A stretch of DNA of 64,000 nt from Promethearchaeota archaeon (GCA_011365055.1 RDOG01000002.1:124001-188000), one strand, 5' to 3'; numbered from the stretch's first letter, positions 45,708-55,118 are shown. Notes: generated from the sequence alone by a model not told the origin. Program-made: numbers and translations.

Positions 45708-46808
45708 TCACGCAGTAATAACTTTTTCGTAAATCTTTCTTGCTAATATTTCAAATGCCTCGTTCACATTTTCACCAGATTGAGCAGATACCTCAGTAAA
45801 ACCTGTCTCTAGTTTCTGAGCTAGTTTAGCTCCCCAACTAGTAGGAATTTCACGTTCTTTTTCAAGATCGATTTTATTTCCAATTAATAGACCGATTTTT
45901 AAATTATCTTTATCAACTGAGGTTGATTCTAAAAATTTATTATACCATAAAGTAACACCGGCGGTAAAAGATTCTTTATCGGTTATGTCGTACATGACTA
46001 TAAATGCATCAGCTTTTTGAAAAAATGTCCGCATTAATTGGACATTAGAAAAATGCCTTGATTCTTGGCCAGCAACGTCCCATAGATTTAATCGAATGAT
46101 ATCCTTTCCGATATTTACTTCTTTGGTAGTAATTTGAACATTAACAGTTGGTTTATATAATTCTCTAAATGCATCATCAACATATCTTAATATTAAAGTT
46201 GTTTTTCCTACTGCAGGATAGCCAATTAAACAGACTTTAAATTCATATTTAGCACCACTTTCCTTTCCTAAAAGAGTATATCGATGTGCAAATGGTTTTC
46301 CTAAAATCAATTTGTCAACTATATTTACAATTTCGTAATAATTATGTTCTAAAAATTTATAACTTGGCTCAAATCCTTTCTCAATAGCATCAATTAATTC
46401 TTTACTAATATCTGTTAATATTCTTTCAAAAATATCTATATTACGATAAAAAATTCTCACGAATTTCTCATCAAATAATAAACTTAAAGAAGAATCACGA
46501 AGCTTTCCACGAGCATTTTCGTCTTTTACTTCAAAAAAAAATATTACTGAACTTAAAGCAAAATTTGGAAAAGGAAATACTGCGACAGATTTTGGCATTT
46601 TTCCTTCTTCTCCGCTAAGTATAGCAATACTTTTGACTGAAACAAGAGTTCTAACTTGTTTATCTAATTCTTCTGGGTACCAAGCAATTGCATCAGGACC
46701 TAAATCAGTAAAACTTGAATAAACGAGACCTTTTATAATGTTTTTTGCTTCAACATTTCCAAAATCCAAAGAACTATACCCCAAATTTTCGTAAAATTTT
46801 CTCAACAT
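45708..46808 (-). CDS. Longin-like/Rab-like GTPase fusion
   Basis: A 366-residue protein. Residues 22-145 resemble the longin-like N terminus of the next upstream GTPase (IIKGLVYSSFTDLGPDAIAWYP; then KSIAILSGEEGKMPKSVAVFPF; then ARGKLRDSSLSLLFDE). A helical linker follows. Residues 188-365 are a Rab-like GTPase: P-loop GYPAVGKTT (196-204), KPTVNVQ switch I (Thr221), WDVAGQES (243-250), NKID (311-314) and SAQ (341-343). The catalytic Gln is present. No prenylation Cys. The next gene, a chaperonin homologue, starts 4 bases after its stop. It is a close paralogue of the 46853 gene. Confidence 0.85.
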   Translation of the reverse strand: MLRKFYENLGYSSLDFGNVEAKNIIKGLVYSSFTDLGPDAIAWYPEELDKQVRTLVSVKSIAILSGEEGKMPKSVAVFPFPNFALSSVIFFFEVKDENARGKLRDSSLSLLFDEKFVRIFYRNIDIFERILTDISKELIDAIEKGFEPSYKFLEHNYYEIVNIVDKLILGKPFAHRYTLLGKESGAKYEFKVCLIGYPAVGKTTLILRYVDDAFRELYKPTVNVQITTKEVNIGKDIIRLNLWDVAGQESRHFSNVQLMRTFFQKADAFIVMYDITDKESFTAGVTLWYNKFLESTSVDKDNLKIGLLIGNKIDLEKEREIPTSWGAKLAQKLETGFTEVSAQSGENVNEAFEILARKIYEKVITA

Positions 46809-46852
46809 TAAGTGAATTCTTATTAATAAATTAAATATGAAGTATATGAAAT

Positions 46853-47917
46853 TTAATCTTTCATAGAATTATAAGCATTTGCCATCTCGGAGGCAATGGT
46901 TTGAAAAACGTTATCTATATTCTCACCGGTTAAAGCAGAGATTTCATAAAAAAACATCCCGTTTTGCTTTGCGAAACTTTCTCCTTCCTCATTTTTTACT
47001 TGTCTTGAATTTTCTAAGTCTAATTTATTTCCTAATATGATACCAGTTAATGGAAGCTTTTTTTCTTCCTTTTCATAAAATTTAACATAATCTTTAGTCC
47101 ACTTTTTTAATGACTGAAAAGTTTCTTCATTAGTAATATCATAAAGAATTAAAACACCATCAGCACCTTTGTAGAACATCTTTCTCATTACATTGAATTT
47201 TTCTTGACCCGCTATATCCCAAATCACAAGTTCTACTGAAGTTTTTATTTTTTTCAAATAAACTTTCTTGGTTGAAACTTGAACACCAATAGTTGGAATG
47301 TAGAGTTTTCTAAAAGCTCTATCAACATATCTCAAAACAGTCGTAGTTTTCCCTACAGCAGGATCACCAATACATATAACCTTGAATTTATACTCATGAG
47401 CTTCAGTTACTTCCATTTCGTCAGAAGGAAATTCAGATTCTTCTTCAATTTGTTGTAATTTTCTTAAACTTTTTTCAATTGTTTCATACAAACCTTTTAT
47501 GATCTTTGAATATTTTTCGGCTTCAAATTCTTTTTTTTCCTCTAAATTAATGATTTTTTTTGCTGCTTCATTAATTAAATTTTCAAAGAATTCAGTCATC
47601 ATATGCTTATAGATGACTGCGTCATATATTTGATCAAATAAAACAGTTAAAGTTGAGTCTCTAGCACCACCTCTTGCTTCAGGATCCTTAATTTCAATGA
47701 ATTTAACGGTTCCAGTTAGTGCTGGCTTCAAGGAGGGAAATGGAATTATCGCTAATTTTTGAGGAACTTTACCATCTTCACCCGCTAATAAAGTAATTGA
47801 CTTTAATCCTATTAATCTGAGAACATTTTCATCGATATTCTCATTCGGATACCAAGAAACAGCAGATGGTCCAATTTTCTCAAATCTGCTATAAATTACA
47901 CCCGTACAAATAGACAA
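46853..47917 (-). CDS. Longin-like/Rab-like GTPase fusion
   Basis: A 354-residue protein. Residues 1-125 are a longin-like domain (CTGVIYSRFEKIGPSAVSWYP; SITLLAGEDGKVPQKLAIIPF; ARGGARDSTLTVLFDQ) shared with the next gene. A helical linker (126-170) follows. The GTPase is at 176-352: P-loop GDPAVGKTT (184-192), PTIGVQ (Thr209), WDIAGQEKF (233-241), NKLD (297-300), SAL (327-329). Longin domains in eukaryotes occur in SNAREs, TRAPP and adaptors and often contact GTPases; here both are on one chain. TTG start with GGAG ribosome site. It lies 44 bases before the following GTPase gene. Confidence 0.85.
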   Translation of the reverse strand: MSICTGVIYSRFEKIGPSAVSWYPNENIDENVLRLIGLKSITLLAGEDGKVPQKLAIIPFPSLKPALTGTVKFIEIKDPEARGGARDSTLTVLFDQIYDAVIYKHMMTEFFENLINEAAKKIINLEEKKEFEAEKYSKIIKGLYETIEKSLRKLQQIEEESEFPSDEMEVTEAHEYKFKVICIGDPAVGKTTTVLRYVDRAFRKLYIPTIGVQVSTKKVYLKKIKTSVELVIWDIAGQEKFNVMRKMFYKGADGVLILYDITNEETFQSLKKWTKDYVKFYEKEEKKLPLTGIILGNKLDLENSRQVKNEEGESFAKQNGMFFYEISALTGENIDNVFQTIASEMANAYNSMKD

Positions 47918-48161
47918 AATCGAGACTCCATGAATTTATTCGTCATTCTAATTTCTTTTTAATACTTGGTAATATAGCAAAATTTAAAAAATTTATGTTT
48001 GATTTACAATATTCTTACATTATTTTTTGTTATGATTTTAAATCTATCAAAATTTTAATTAAAATTAACTGAAAATTTGGTTTCTGTAGAACAAAAAACA
48101 AAAACCAGAAAAATTAGAACAAAAATGGCAGAAATTTCAAAATTATTGATTAGAAAATTGT

Positions 48162-49064
48162 TTAAACCATCTTAACTAGTTTTTTTCCACAGTCAGGGCA
48201 AGCATATTCGCCATCTTGAGTGACTTTATAATAAGTATTGCAGAATTGACATGCAAACATTAATTCAGTAACTTTTTGAAGTCCTTTGGAAGGAGTTGAT
48301 TGATTAACGAATTGATCTATGTATTTGATGTTATCTTCGCACCATTTTATTGCTTCAGGATATTTTGTATCTCTTGCCCAATAAAGAGCTTTCTTTAAAG
48401 AATTTAAAGATTCAACGTAATTCCCTGCTTCCAAAAATGCACTTGCTTCATTTGCAAATTTATTATACTTGTTGTAACTTTCATTCATAATAAGTTTTTG
48501 TTGTGTTTGCGAAACATCGGTATCTTCTTGAAGCATTGTTGCTGCAGAATCAGGTGAAATTACTAATTTAATTAAAGCCATGAACACATCATCAACACTT
48601 TGCCCAGATTTTGCAGAAACATCTCGGTATACAGATTTATAATTCTTTGCTAATGATGTCGCTTCTTCAGTTGATACTTGCCAATCTGGGAGATCTACTT
48701 TATTTCCGATCAACAAGAGAGGAATATTTGGACCCCTATTTTGCCTAACTTCTTGAAACCATTTAGAAATATTTTCAAAGCTAGGTCGATATGTTTTATC
48801 AAAGACGATCAAGCCTCCAACGGCACCACTATAATATAAGGGTCTTAAGTAAGAAAACCTTTCTTGTCCACCAGTATCCCATAGCTGTAATTTGACTCTA
48901 TATCCGTCCACTTCTAGCATTTTAACGCTGAAGTCGACTCCAATCGTCATTTTATAATCATCCATAAACTTTCCTTGCGTGTATCGAACGCTTAAGGCAG
49001 TTTTGCCGACAGCTCCATCACCCACAATGATTACTTTTAGTAAATAATCGTAATCCGTATTCAA
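48162..49064 (-). CDS. Rab-like GTPase with TPR-like helices and zinc ribbon
   Basis: A 300-residue protein. Residues 7-168 are a very Rab-like GTPase: GDGAVGKTA (15-23), Thr40 in MTIGVDF, WDTGGQERF (62-70), NKVD (121-124), SAKSGQ (150-155). Residues 195-258 form a helical repeat (NKFANEASAFLEAGNYVESLNSLKKAL). The C terminus is a zinc ribbon, C272-x2-C275 and C289-x2-C292. The tail replaces the prenylated tail of eukaryotic Rabs and may bind protein or nucleic acid. The start is TTG with GAGGT upstream. Confidence 0.88.
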   Translation of the reverse strand: MNTDYDYLLKVIIVGDGAVGKTALSVRYTQGKFMDDYKMTIGVDFSVKMLEVDGYRVKLQLWDTGGQERFSYLRPLYYSGAVGGLIVFDKTYRPSFENISKWFQEVRQNRGPNIPLLLIGNKVDLPDWQVSTEEATSLAKNYKSVYRDVSAKSGQSVDDVFMALIKLVISPDSAATMLQEDTDVSQTQQKLIMNESYNKYNKFANEASAFLEAGNYVESLNSLKKALYWARDTKYPEAIKWCEDNIKYIDQFVNQSTPSKGLQKVTELMFACQFCNTYYKVTQDGEYACPDCGKKLVKMV

Positions 49065-49470
49065 GCTTTTACCTCTTTGATATTAAATGGGGTTCAAAAT
49101 CCTAAATATATTGGAATATTAATGGATTCTATTTTAAACCCTAAATTTTAGATATTATCAATGGTTTATTTTTGTATATATATTTATTCTCAGATTTACT
49201 TAAAATAAATCTTACGAAAGAATTCTCAAGTAATTTAATCCTTTTAATTATTAAAGCTATTTTTTTTTAATAATTCGTCTCAAATAAGTTGTAAGTTTAA
49301 TTTTAATTTTTAAGATAATAATTCTTGCCTTTTTATGATGAATAAATTCTCTTTTTATATCGAAGACAATTCCAATTCCAATTTTGATTTGAATTTTCAG
49401 CATAATATCGAGATGTTATTTTGAGTTATATTTTGAGATTAAGATCTCAGATTTAAAGAAATTATAGGTG
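49065..49470. other. AT-rich intergenic region between divergent genes
   Basis: No convincing gene was found in these 406 bases. One 29-codon ATG frame without a ribosome site lies near 49337. TATA-like tracts occur on both sides, as expected for two divergent promoters. Confidence 0.4.
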
Positions 49471-49731
49471 ATGAAAATTAAAGATAAAAAATTGATAGTC
49501 GAAGAAACTATTCCCGGTGGTATATTTTATAAAACAATAGAAAAGAGATTACAATTCAACATTATTCATATATCTAGTGAAGAATTAGGATTTTATGGAG
49601 GAAATTATACACTTAAAATCAAAAATGATATAGAGATTCTCGGTCCAAAAGAATTATTCATTTCTAAAAATGTTAAGACGATAGACGAAGCACGATCTTA
49701 TGCTATGAATATTCATACAAAATTCAGATGA
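49471..49731 (+). CDS. Small protein of unknown function
   Basis: An 86-residue protein: strands in the first half (KIKDKKLIVEETIPGGIFYKTI), then an IKNDIEILGPKELFI stretch and a C-terminal helix. It has no visible motif. The ATG at 49471 overlaps its own AGGTG; GTG 49468 is an alternative. It lies before the DUF362 gene. Confidence 0.5.
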   Translation: MKIKDKKLIVEETIPGGIFYKTIEKRLQFNIIHISSEELGFYGGNYTLKIKNDIEILGPKELFISKNVKTIDEARSYAMNIHTKFR

Positions 49732-49792
49732 ATTATTAGGAAAAAAATGAAATAATAAATCTTTAATTGTTTAAATTATTTTTACTTTTTAA

Positions 49793-50947
49793 ATGATCAA
49801 TGGAAAAACAGATGTTGCTATTATTCAAGTAGCAGATCATAAAAATTTAGTTTCAGCAATCAAGCATGGACTAGATTTAATTAAGTTCAATTCAGAACAA
49901 GTTGTTGACAAAAACGTATTATTGAAACCTAATTGTTTACAAGCATCAGAAAAAGCGATAACATCGCCCGAAGTCGTTGCTGCAGTTTCAAAAATTATGA
50001 AAGATTTTGGTGCACGTGTTGATATTGGCGATTCTCCAATGTCAGGTGGTACTACAGCTGAATCAATCTATAAAAAAATAAAAAAGTTTGATCTTATTAG
50101 AGAATTAGGGCAAAATCCGAATTGGATAAGCTTAATGGAAAATCCAGAACTAATCCAAAGGAAATATTTCAAAAAAATGGAAAAAACTGTTATTTCTAAA
50201 AACTTTCTTGATGCAAGTTTTGTTGTGAACTTGCCCAAATACAAGACTCACTTTTTAACATCATTCACAGGGGCAATTAAAAATTTTTGGGGTATTCAAA
50301 CAGGTACGACAAAAAGTAAGAGCCATCTTTATGGAAAATCGCCTAAAAATTTTGGAATAGTTCTCGCAGACCTCTTTAACTTTGTACATGAGCAGAATAA
50401 GAGTAACTTGGTTATCATGGATGCCATAAAAATTATGCACGGTAGGGGAGGTCCTAGTTTTGGTAACATGATGGAGTTAGGGTTAATGATTATAGGAACG
50501 GATGCAGTTGCTATTGACACGGTATGCGTGAATATAGCAGGTTATGATGTAAAAAATGTACATTATTTAGAAGAATGTTCTGAAAGAGGGTTGGGAATTA
50601 GTGATATAAACAAGATCAACATATTAGGAATACAAGTTGAAGAAATTAAATCGCCATCAAAAGTTATTTTCCCCGTAGGAACATATACTGGTTTAATTGG
50701 ATTATTTCAAGGAGTTGGAAATCGTTTTTTCAAACAATATCCTCATTTAAAAAAGAATCAATGTAAAAAATGTGGGGAATGCGTTAAATTATGCCCGGCT
50801 GAAAGTATAAAGATAGATGAAATAACTGGTTATCCAAAATTTAAAAGAAAAGACTGCATAAACTGTCTATGCTGCGTAGAAGGATGTCCACAACAAGCTC
50901 TGAAACCAAGAATGGCAGGAATGTTAGGATCTTTAGGTCTTTATTAA
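49793..50947 (+). CDS. DUF362 protein with 2[4Fe-4S] ferredoxin domain
   Basis: A 384-residue protein. Residues 1-300 are a DUF362 domain (VLLKPNCLQA, IGDSPMSGG, FVVNLPKYKTHFLTSFTGAIKNFWG, IGTDAVAIDTV). The C terminus holds two [4Fe-4S] ferredoxin motifs: C324-x2-C327-x2-C330-x3-C334 and C355-x2-C358-x2-C361-x3-C365. Electron-transfer partners and substrate are unknown; related proteins occur near anaerobic redox enzymes. ATG start. Confidence 0.85.
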   Translation: MINGKTDVAIIQVADHKNLVSAIKHGLDLIKFNSEQVVDKNVLLKPNCLQASEKAITSPEVVAAVSKIMKDFGARVDIGDSPMSGGTTAESIYKKIKKFDLIRELGQNPNWISLMENPELIQRKYFKKMEKTVISKNFLDASFVVNLPKYKTHFLTSFTGAIKNFWGIQTGTTKSKSHLYGKSPKNFGIVLADLFNFVHEQNKSNLVIMDAIKIMHGRGGPSFGNMMELGLMIIGTDAVAIDTVCVNIAGYDVKNVHYLEECSERGLGISDINKINILGIQVEEIKSPSKVIFPVGTYTGLIGLFQGVGNRFFKQYPHLKKNQCKKCGECVKLCPAESIKIDEITGYPKFKRKDCINCLCCVEGCPQQALKPRMAGMLGSLGLY

Positions 50948-51018
50948 TAATGTTCTTTTTTCTAAAGCTTTAAGTAATTATAACAACAATATAAAGTTCA
51001 AAAACTGAGTGATTTTTG

Positions 51019-52632
51019 ATGGTGGATTCTAAAATAGAAGATCTAAAGGTCTATTTAAAAAATAATAAGTTATTTTCAGTTATTATAATATTTTTTATCG
51101 CATGGGTTACATTTCTATTAATATTTTCAAATATTTATCCAGGAAGACAAATTATATTTTGGGATGCACTTTTTAATGTAGATGCTTCATCACAATATAC
51201 CTCGACAATACCTATAATGCGCTATATTTTTGAACCTTTCATTGCAATTACGTTTATGATTCTCAATGTGTACACAATTATTACGATCATCATATTCATC
51301 ATTACTATTTACATATTCATTCGGTTAGGTCTTTATGTAGCTCATAATAAAAATCTAATTGAAGATGGGAAATATTCCCAAATATCACTAATGATACAAG
51401 AATTCTTTTCATTTGGCTTTAAAGCTTGTGGAATCATAATAATTGGGATCCTAGCATTTTTAGGAATTGGATATTTGATTGGTGGGTTCCTTTTCCTAAA
51501 TGGTCAATGGCAACTCACGCTTCAAATTGCTTTTGTTATAGGATTCTGCATAATGGGGGGGAAGCTTATTATCATGTTAATTCGATATTTTCACCCAAAT
51601 CTAAAGTTAAAATTAAAAAATAGAATTAATAATACCAAATTTAAGATATTCAAGAGAGAATTTTATTATTTTACAGGGTATTTTATTTTAATTGTTGGAA
51701 TTATATTCTTATCACAAGCCATACCTTTCCCCACACAACAAATACAATCAGACGTTGCAGCGGATGAATTTTTATTTGATTTTCACGTGCATACCTACAT
51801 GTCAGATGGTTTTCTTTCTCCTGAGGAAAGAGTATTATGGTATGTCCAGCAAGGGATTCATGGAGCAGCATTTACAGATCATGAGAATCAACGAGGAGCG
51901 TTAATTGCTCAAAGATTTGTTGATCAATATAATATTTTATCGAATAAAGGTACAAAATTTAAAGTTCTTATTGGACAAGAATACACCTATCACGATTTAG
52001 ATATTCATTTGAATTACTTTGATGTCGAAGAAATAATAGTTCCCCCAGATAAGAATCAAATCCCAGGAGTCCTCGTAATGAACGTATCTGATATGATTGC
52101 TTATGTCCATAGCAAGGGAGGATGGGTCATTGTCAATCATTATACCGTTAATGGGACTGGACCATACACGTATGAACAATTAAGAGATTGGGGAGTTGAT
52201 GGATTTGAAATAATAAATAGCGGTACGGAATATCCTACTGCGAATCCTGGAGCTATAAGAGATTTCTGTCTTGCAAATAATTTAATATGTATGGCTGGTT
52301 CTGATATTCATACAAATCTTGAAATACATTCCTTTATCAAATTAAAATTAAATAATCCATCTAATTTATCAACAGATAACATTTTTCAGCATCTTCAAAA
52401 TAACACACATAATTGTGTTTACATACAATTAAATCCAAAAAGAATCATTCTACCAGAAATTTTAACGTTTTTTCAAGATCTAGGCAATTATTTCCTAAAT
52501 TTAGATGTTTTTCAATTACTTTCATGGATTGGATGGTCAACGGGATTCTTTTTAATATTCTTTGTCCTTTATAAGAAACTTAAATCAGTAGATCCGGAGA
52601 AGATGAAGGATAAAACCGAAATAATTGAATAA
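51019..52632 (+). CDS. Membrane-anchored PHP-domain phosphoesterase
   Basis: A 537-residue protein. Five membrane helices precede the catalytic part (about 19-39, 75-104, 136-162, 167-190, 219-236), and one follows it (about 505-527). The PHP domain (255-430) starts FHVHTYMSDG, with FTDHE, GQEYTYHD, VNHY and GSDIHT as further metal ligands, so a multi-metal phosphoesterase site is plausible. The odd number of helices before it suggests the PHP domain may face outside. ATG at 51019 preferred over TTG 51016. Confidence 0.75.
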   Translation: MVDSKIEDLKVYLKNNKLFSVIIIFFIAWVTFLLIFSNIYPGRQIIFWDALFNVDASSQYTSTIPIMRYIFEPFIAITFMILNVYTIITIIIFIITIYIFIRLGLYVAHNKNLIEDGKYSQISLMIQEFFSFGFKACGIIIIGILAFLGIGYLIGGFLFLNGQWQLTLQIAFVIGFCIMGGKLIIMLIRYFHPNLKLKLKNRINNTKFKIFKREFYYFTGYFILIVGIIFLSQAIPFPTQQIQSDVAADEFLFDFHVHTYMSDGFLSPEERVLWYVQQGIHGAAFTDHENQRGALIAQRFVDQYNILSNKGTKFKVLIGQEYTYHDLDIHLNYFDVEEIIVPPDKNQIPGVLVMNVSDMIAYVHSKGGWVIVNHYTVNGTGPYTYEQLRDWGVDGFEIINSGTEYPTANPGAIRDFCLANNLICMAGSDIHTNLEIHSFIKLKLNNPSNLSTDNIFQHLQNNTHNCVYIQLNPKRIILPEILTFFQDLGNYFLNLDVFQLLSWIGWSTGFFLIFFVLYKKLKSVDPEKMKDKTEIIE

Positions 52633-52651
52633 TAATTAAATTTTTTCTTCT

Positions 52652-53455
52652 TTATTCCTTTTCTTCTTCATATTTTATTTTTTGTTTTTTATACTTTCTA
52701 CTACCACCATAAGCATCAAATAATCCAGGAGTGGGATCTATCTCTGCGCCAAAATATGGAATAGGATATCTAATTCCTCTTTTATATAAAAATTCTAATC
52801 CTTTGACTAACTTAATATAAAGATTGGCGGGAATTGCCATGACCATTTCATCATCTTGAGCATGACCAAATCTTCTTTCACCATAACAAGGAATAGAAAG
52901 ACTTGGTTTTCCAGTCTTGTAACATTGAGCAATATAATCAGCACATGATGATTCTCCAACACAAAAGAATTCAAAACGTTCATAATCCTTATACTGTAAA
53001 GCATTTATCATTACAATCATTTGAGCAGGATTACCATAAATTAATATAATATCTGGATCAAATGGATTATATATTAAAGGAGCCATAATTACTGCTTTAA
53101 ATTTTCCAAATTCAATAGTTGGAAAAACAGATTCAAATTTTTTTGAATCTTCGATGTTTTTAAACCATTTAATGCTTCGATAAGTAGCATTTTTTACTAT
53201 TCCGGGCGGTTCAGTTAATCCTAACATATAAGGGCAAATAGGGGTTGCAAAATTTTCTATTTTTGCACCAACAGTCCAATCAAAATATCTAACTCTACTA
53301 ATTAATTGACATAAAGTTGCCTTTTTCTCATCGACTCGAACCCACTTATTTTCTTGTAATTCTTTTTCAGTCTCTAGTAATTTAAAGGCGACGGGAAAGG
53401 TCTTTAATCTCAAATATTTCTCAACTTTTTTCGTTAATTCACTCCATATAGGCAC
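52652..53455 (-). CDS. DUF169 family protein
   Basis: A 267-residue protein matching the DUF169 layout: an N-terminal helix followed by FPVAFKLLE, then ATLCQLISRVR with a family-typical Cys, ICPYMLGL, FGKFKAVIMAPL and CVGESSCADYIAQC near the middle, then IPCYGERRFGHAQDDEM. DUF169 proteins are uncharacterised and common in anaerobes; their repeated Cys suggests a metal or cluster site. GTG start, GAAGGA upstream. Confidence 0.75.
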   Translation of the reverse strand: MPIWSELTKKVEKYLRLKTFPVAFKLLETEKELQENKWVRVDEKKATLCQLISRVRYFDWTVGAKIENFATPICPYMLGLTEPPGIVKNATYRSIKWFKNIEDSKKFESVFPTIEFGKFKAVIMAPLIYNPFDPDIILIYGNPAQMIVMINALQYKDYERFEFFCVGESSCADYIAQCYKTGKPSLSIPCYGERRFGHAQDDEMVMAIPANLYIKLVKGLEFLYKRGIRYPIPYFGAEIDPTPGLFDAYGGSRKYKKQKIKYEEEKE

Positions 53456-53470
53456 TTTTAATTCCTTCTT

Positions 53471-54103
53471 TTAATCATTTTTAAAATATTTAACTTCATA
53501 TTCCCCATTTATTAGTTGATTAACTAAATCTTTCTCATTATATATCATATTTTTAAATATTGTAACCACTTTTCCGACTTCATGAAGTTCGTGTGCATCA
53601 CTTCCCCCAATGGCTTTCAAATTTAAAAAATTATTTACTTTTTGTGTAAAAACATTCGCCTTTTTCGATACTCTTCCGTTTAAAATTTCAATCCCATGAA
53701 GAAATTTATAAATTTCTTTTTTAGATTCTTCTTCGGGGGAAGCAGCTATTTGATCAACTCCAACTACCAAAAATTCTCTAAAAGGATGAGCAAATGCTAA
53801 AAATCCTTCTTGATTTTCATAGAAATCATAAATTTCCTTTATATCTAAAAAGGGTTCTACCACTTTTTCATAGCCATAAGCAAGAATATGCCCATCAAGG
53901 CTAGAAATTTCCAAACCTCTAAAAATTTTAATATCCGTGTCATTTTGAATCTGATCAATTTCTTCTTTGGTCCATAAAACATCATGTTCTACAAAACAGA
54001 CAGCATCTAAGCCTATCTTTTCTGCTTGATCAATAACTTGAATTGGAGACATACTGCTGCAAGGGGATTTGGGATTCGTATGAACGTGGAGATCTATGAT
54101 CAA
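53471..54103 (-). CDS. PHP-domain phosphoesterase
   Basis: A 210-residue stand-alone PHP domain: DLHVHT (4-9), FVEHDV, GLEISSLDGHILAYG, FAHPFRE and GGSDAHE supply the usual His/Asp metal ligands. PHP enzymes hydrolyse phosphoesters such as histidinol phosphate or nucleotide phosphates; the substrate is not clear. TTG start. It ends 15 bases before the DUF169 gene. Confidence 0.85.
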   Translation of the reverse strand: MIIDLHVHTNPKSPCSSMSPIQVIDQAEKIGLDAVCFVEHDVLWTKEEIDQIQNDTDIKIFRGLEISSLDGHILAYGYEKVVEPFLDIKEIYDFYENQEGFLAFAHPFREFLVVGVDQIAASPEEESKKEIYKFLHGIEILNGRVSKKANVFTQKVNNFLNLKAIGGSDAHELHEVGKVVTIFKNMIYNEKDLVNQLINGEYEVKYFKND

Positions 54104-54126
54104 CTTATTTACACCAATTAAATTTG

Positions 54127-54579
54127 TTATAATCCAATACAGAACTGTTCAATTTGAGGATATTCAGTTATTAACTCATTAATTACCGTTTCAAATGTTA
54201 TTTTAGGATTTGAAAACAACGATTCTTTATATTTGATTGAAATTAGACCTGGAATGATCGACTCTAAACACTCATTGAGAAGATTTCCATAGTGTCTACA
54301 GCCAGGTCGCCCTATCAATCGTTTAACCTTACTTTGAAATCCTGGTTCGACCTTCAAACCTACAGCGTTTTGTAGGAACTCTTGTGCTTCCTCGCAGAAA
54401 GGTGTTGTAACACGTCTCATCCTTCCTTCAATTGAAATAATTTCTAACTCAGGCAATTTAACTTGGAGTTCAACTTGCATCGAATAAATGGTATCATCTA
54501 GAGTACCAAAAATCTTCAAAATAGTTCCGTTATCTTGCTTTTCATATCCAACAAACTTGGTTCTACAGAATTTTAGCAT
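54127..54579 (-). CDS. DUF2889-like protein (second of pair)
   Basis: A 150-residue protein with the pattern of DUF2889: GRMRRVTTPFCEEAQEFLQ, then GLKVEPGFQSKVKRLIGRPGCRHYGNLLNECLES. The Cys-His segment GCRHYGNLL is the family's GCTHL-like motif. The neighbouring gene encodes a similar protein. Its start ATG overlaps the upstream stop (TAATG), with GGAGG 9 bases before; ATG 54615 is a less good alternative. Confidence 0.65.
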   Translation of the reverse strand: MLKFCRTKFVGYEKQDNGTILKIFGTLDDTIYSMQVELQVKLPELEIISIEGRMRRVTTPFCEEAQEFLQNAVGLKVEPGFQSKVKRLIGRPGCRHYGNLLNECLESIIPGLISIKYKESLFSNPKITFETVINELITEYPQIEQFCIGL

Positions 54580-55052
54580 TATTTTGTTTCCTCCGGCAAA
54601 GTATAAGCAATACAAGAATTTTTCATATTGGGCATGAACTTAATTAAGTTCTTTTTAGTAAAATCTTTTGGTGATTTTTGTAATTGTGGCACTACTTTTT
54701 CCAGAGGTGCTGCAGTCATGCCTAATATTGCTCCTTCTACGCACTCCATGACCAAGCTTGCTAGATATGGACATTTTTTACCCACCACACCATGTACTAT
54801 TTTAGTGATTCCACCACCAATTCGTCTTCCCTTTATTTTATTTAGAGTATCCAATGCTTGAGGACATTTTTTAGATAACCTACTGTTTAGATTACCAGAT
54901 ATTTCAAGAATTTCCATATTTTTTGAGACTTTCATGATAACTTCACCCTCAAAAAACATATCTACCATTCGAGCTCTAATATCTTGAATCTTATTTTCAT
55001 TTTCAAAAACGAGAACTTCTTTATTCTTTGTGTAATTTAGAACCATTTTCAT
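54579..55052 (-). CDS. DUF2889-like protein (first of pair)
   Basis: A 157-residue paralogue of the following gene: IRARMVDMFFEGEVIM, ISGNLNSRLSKKCPQALDTL, GKKCPYLASLVMECVEGAIL (the CP-x-L motif in place of GC-x-HL). The two overlap by one base and are probably co-translated. Function unknown. Confidence 0.6.
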   Translation of the reverse strand: MKMVLNYTKNKEVLVFENENKIQDIRARMVDMFFEGEVIMKVSKNMEILEISGNLNSRLSKKCPQALDTLNKIKGRRIGGGITKIVHGVVGKKCPYLASLVMECVEGAILGMTAAPLEKVVPQLQKSPKDFTKKNLIKFMPNMKNSCIAYTLPEETK

Positions 55053-55118
55053 TCTCTCTTTTAATTTCGAATTAACATATAAAATTGAAAGTAAAAAAAT
55101 ATTGTTTCAAAATGAAAG

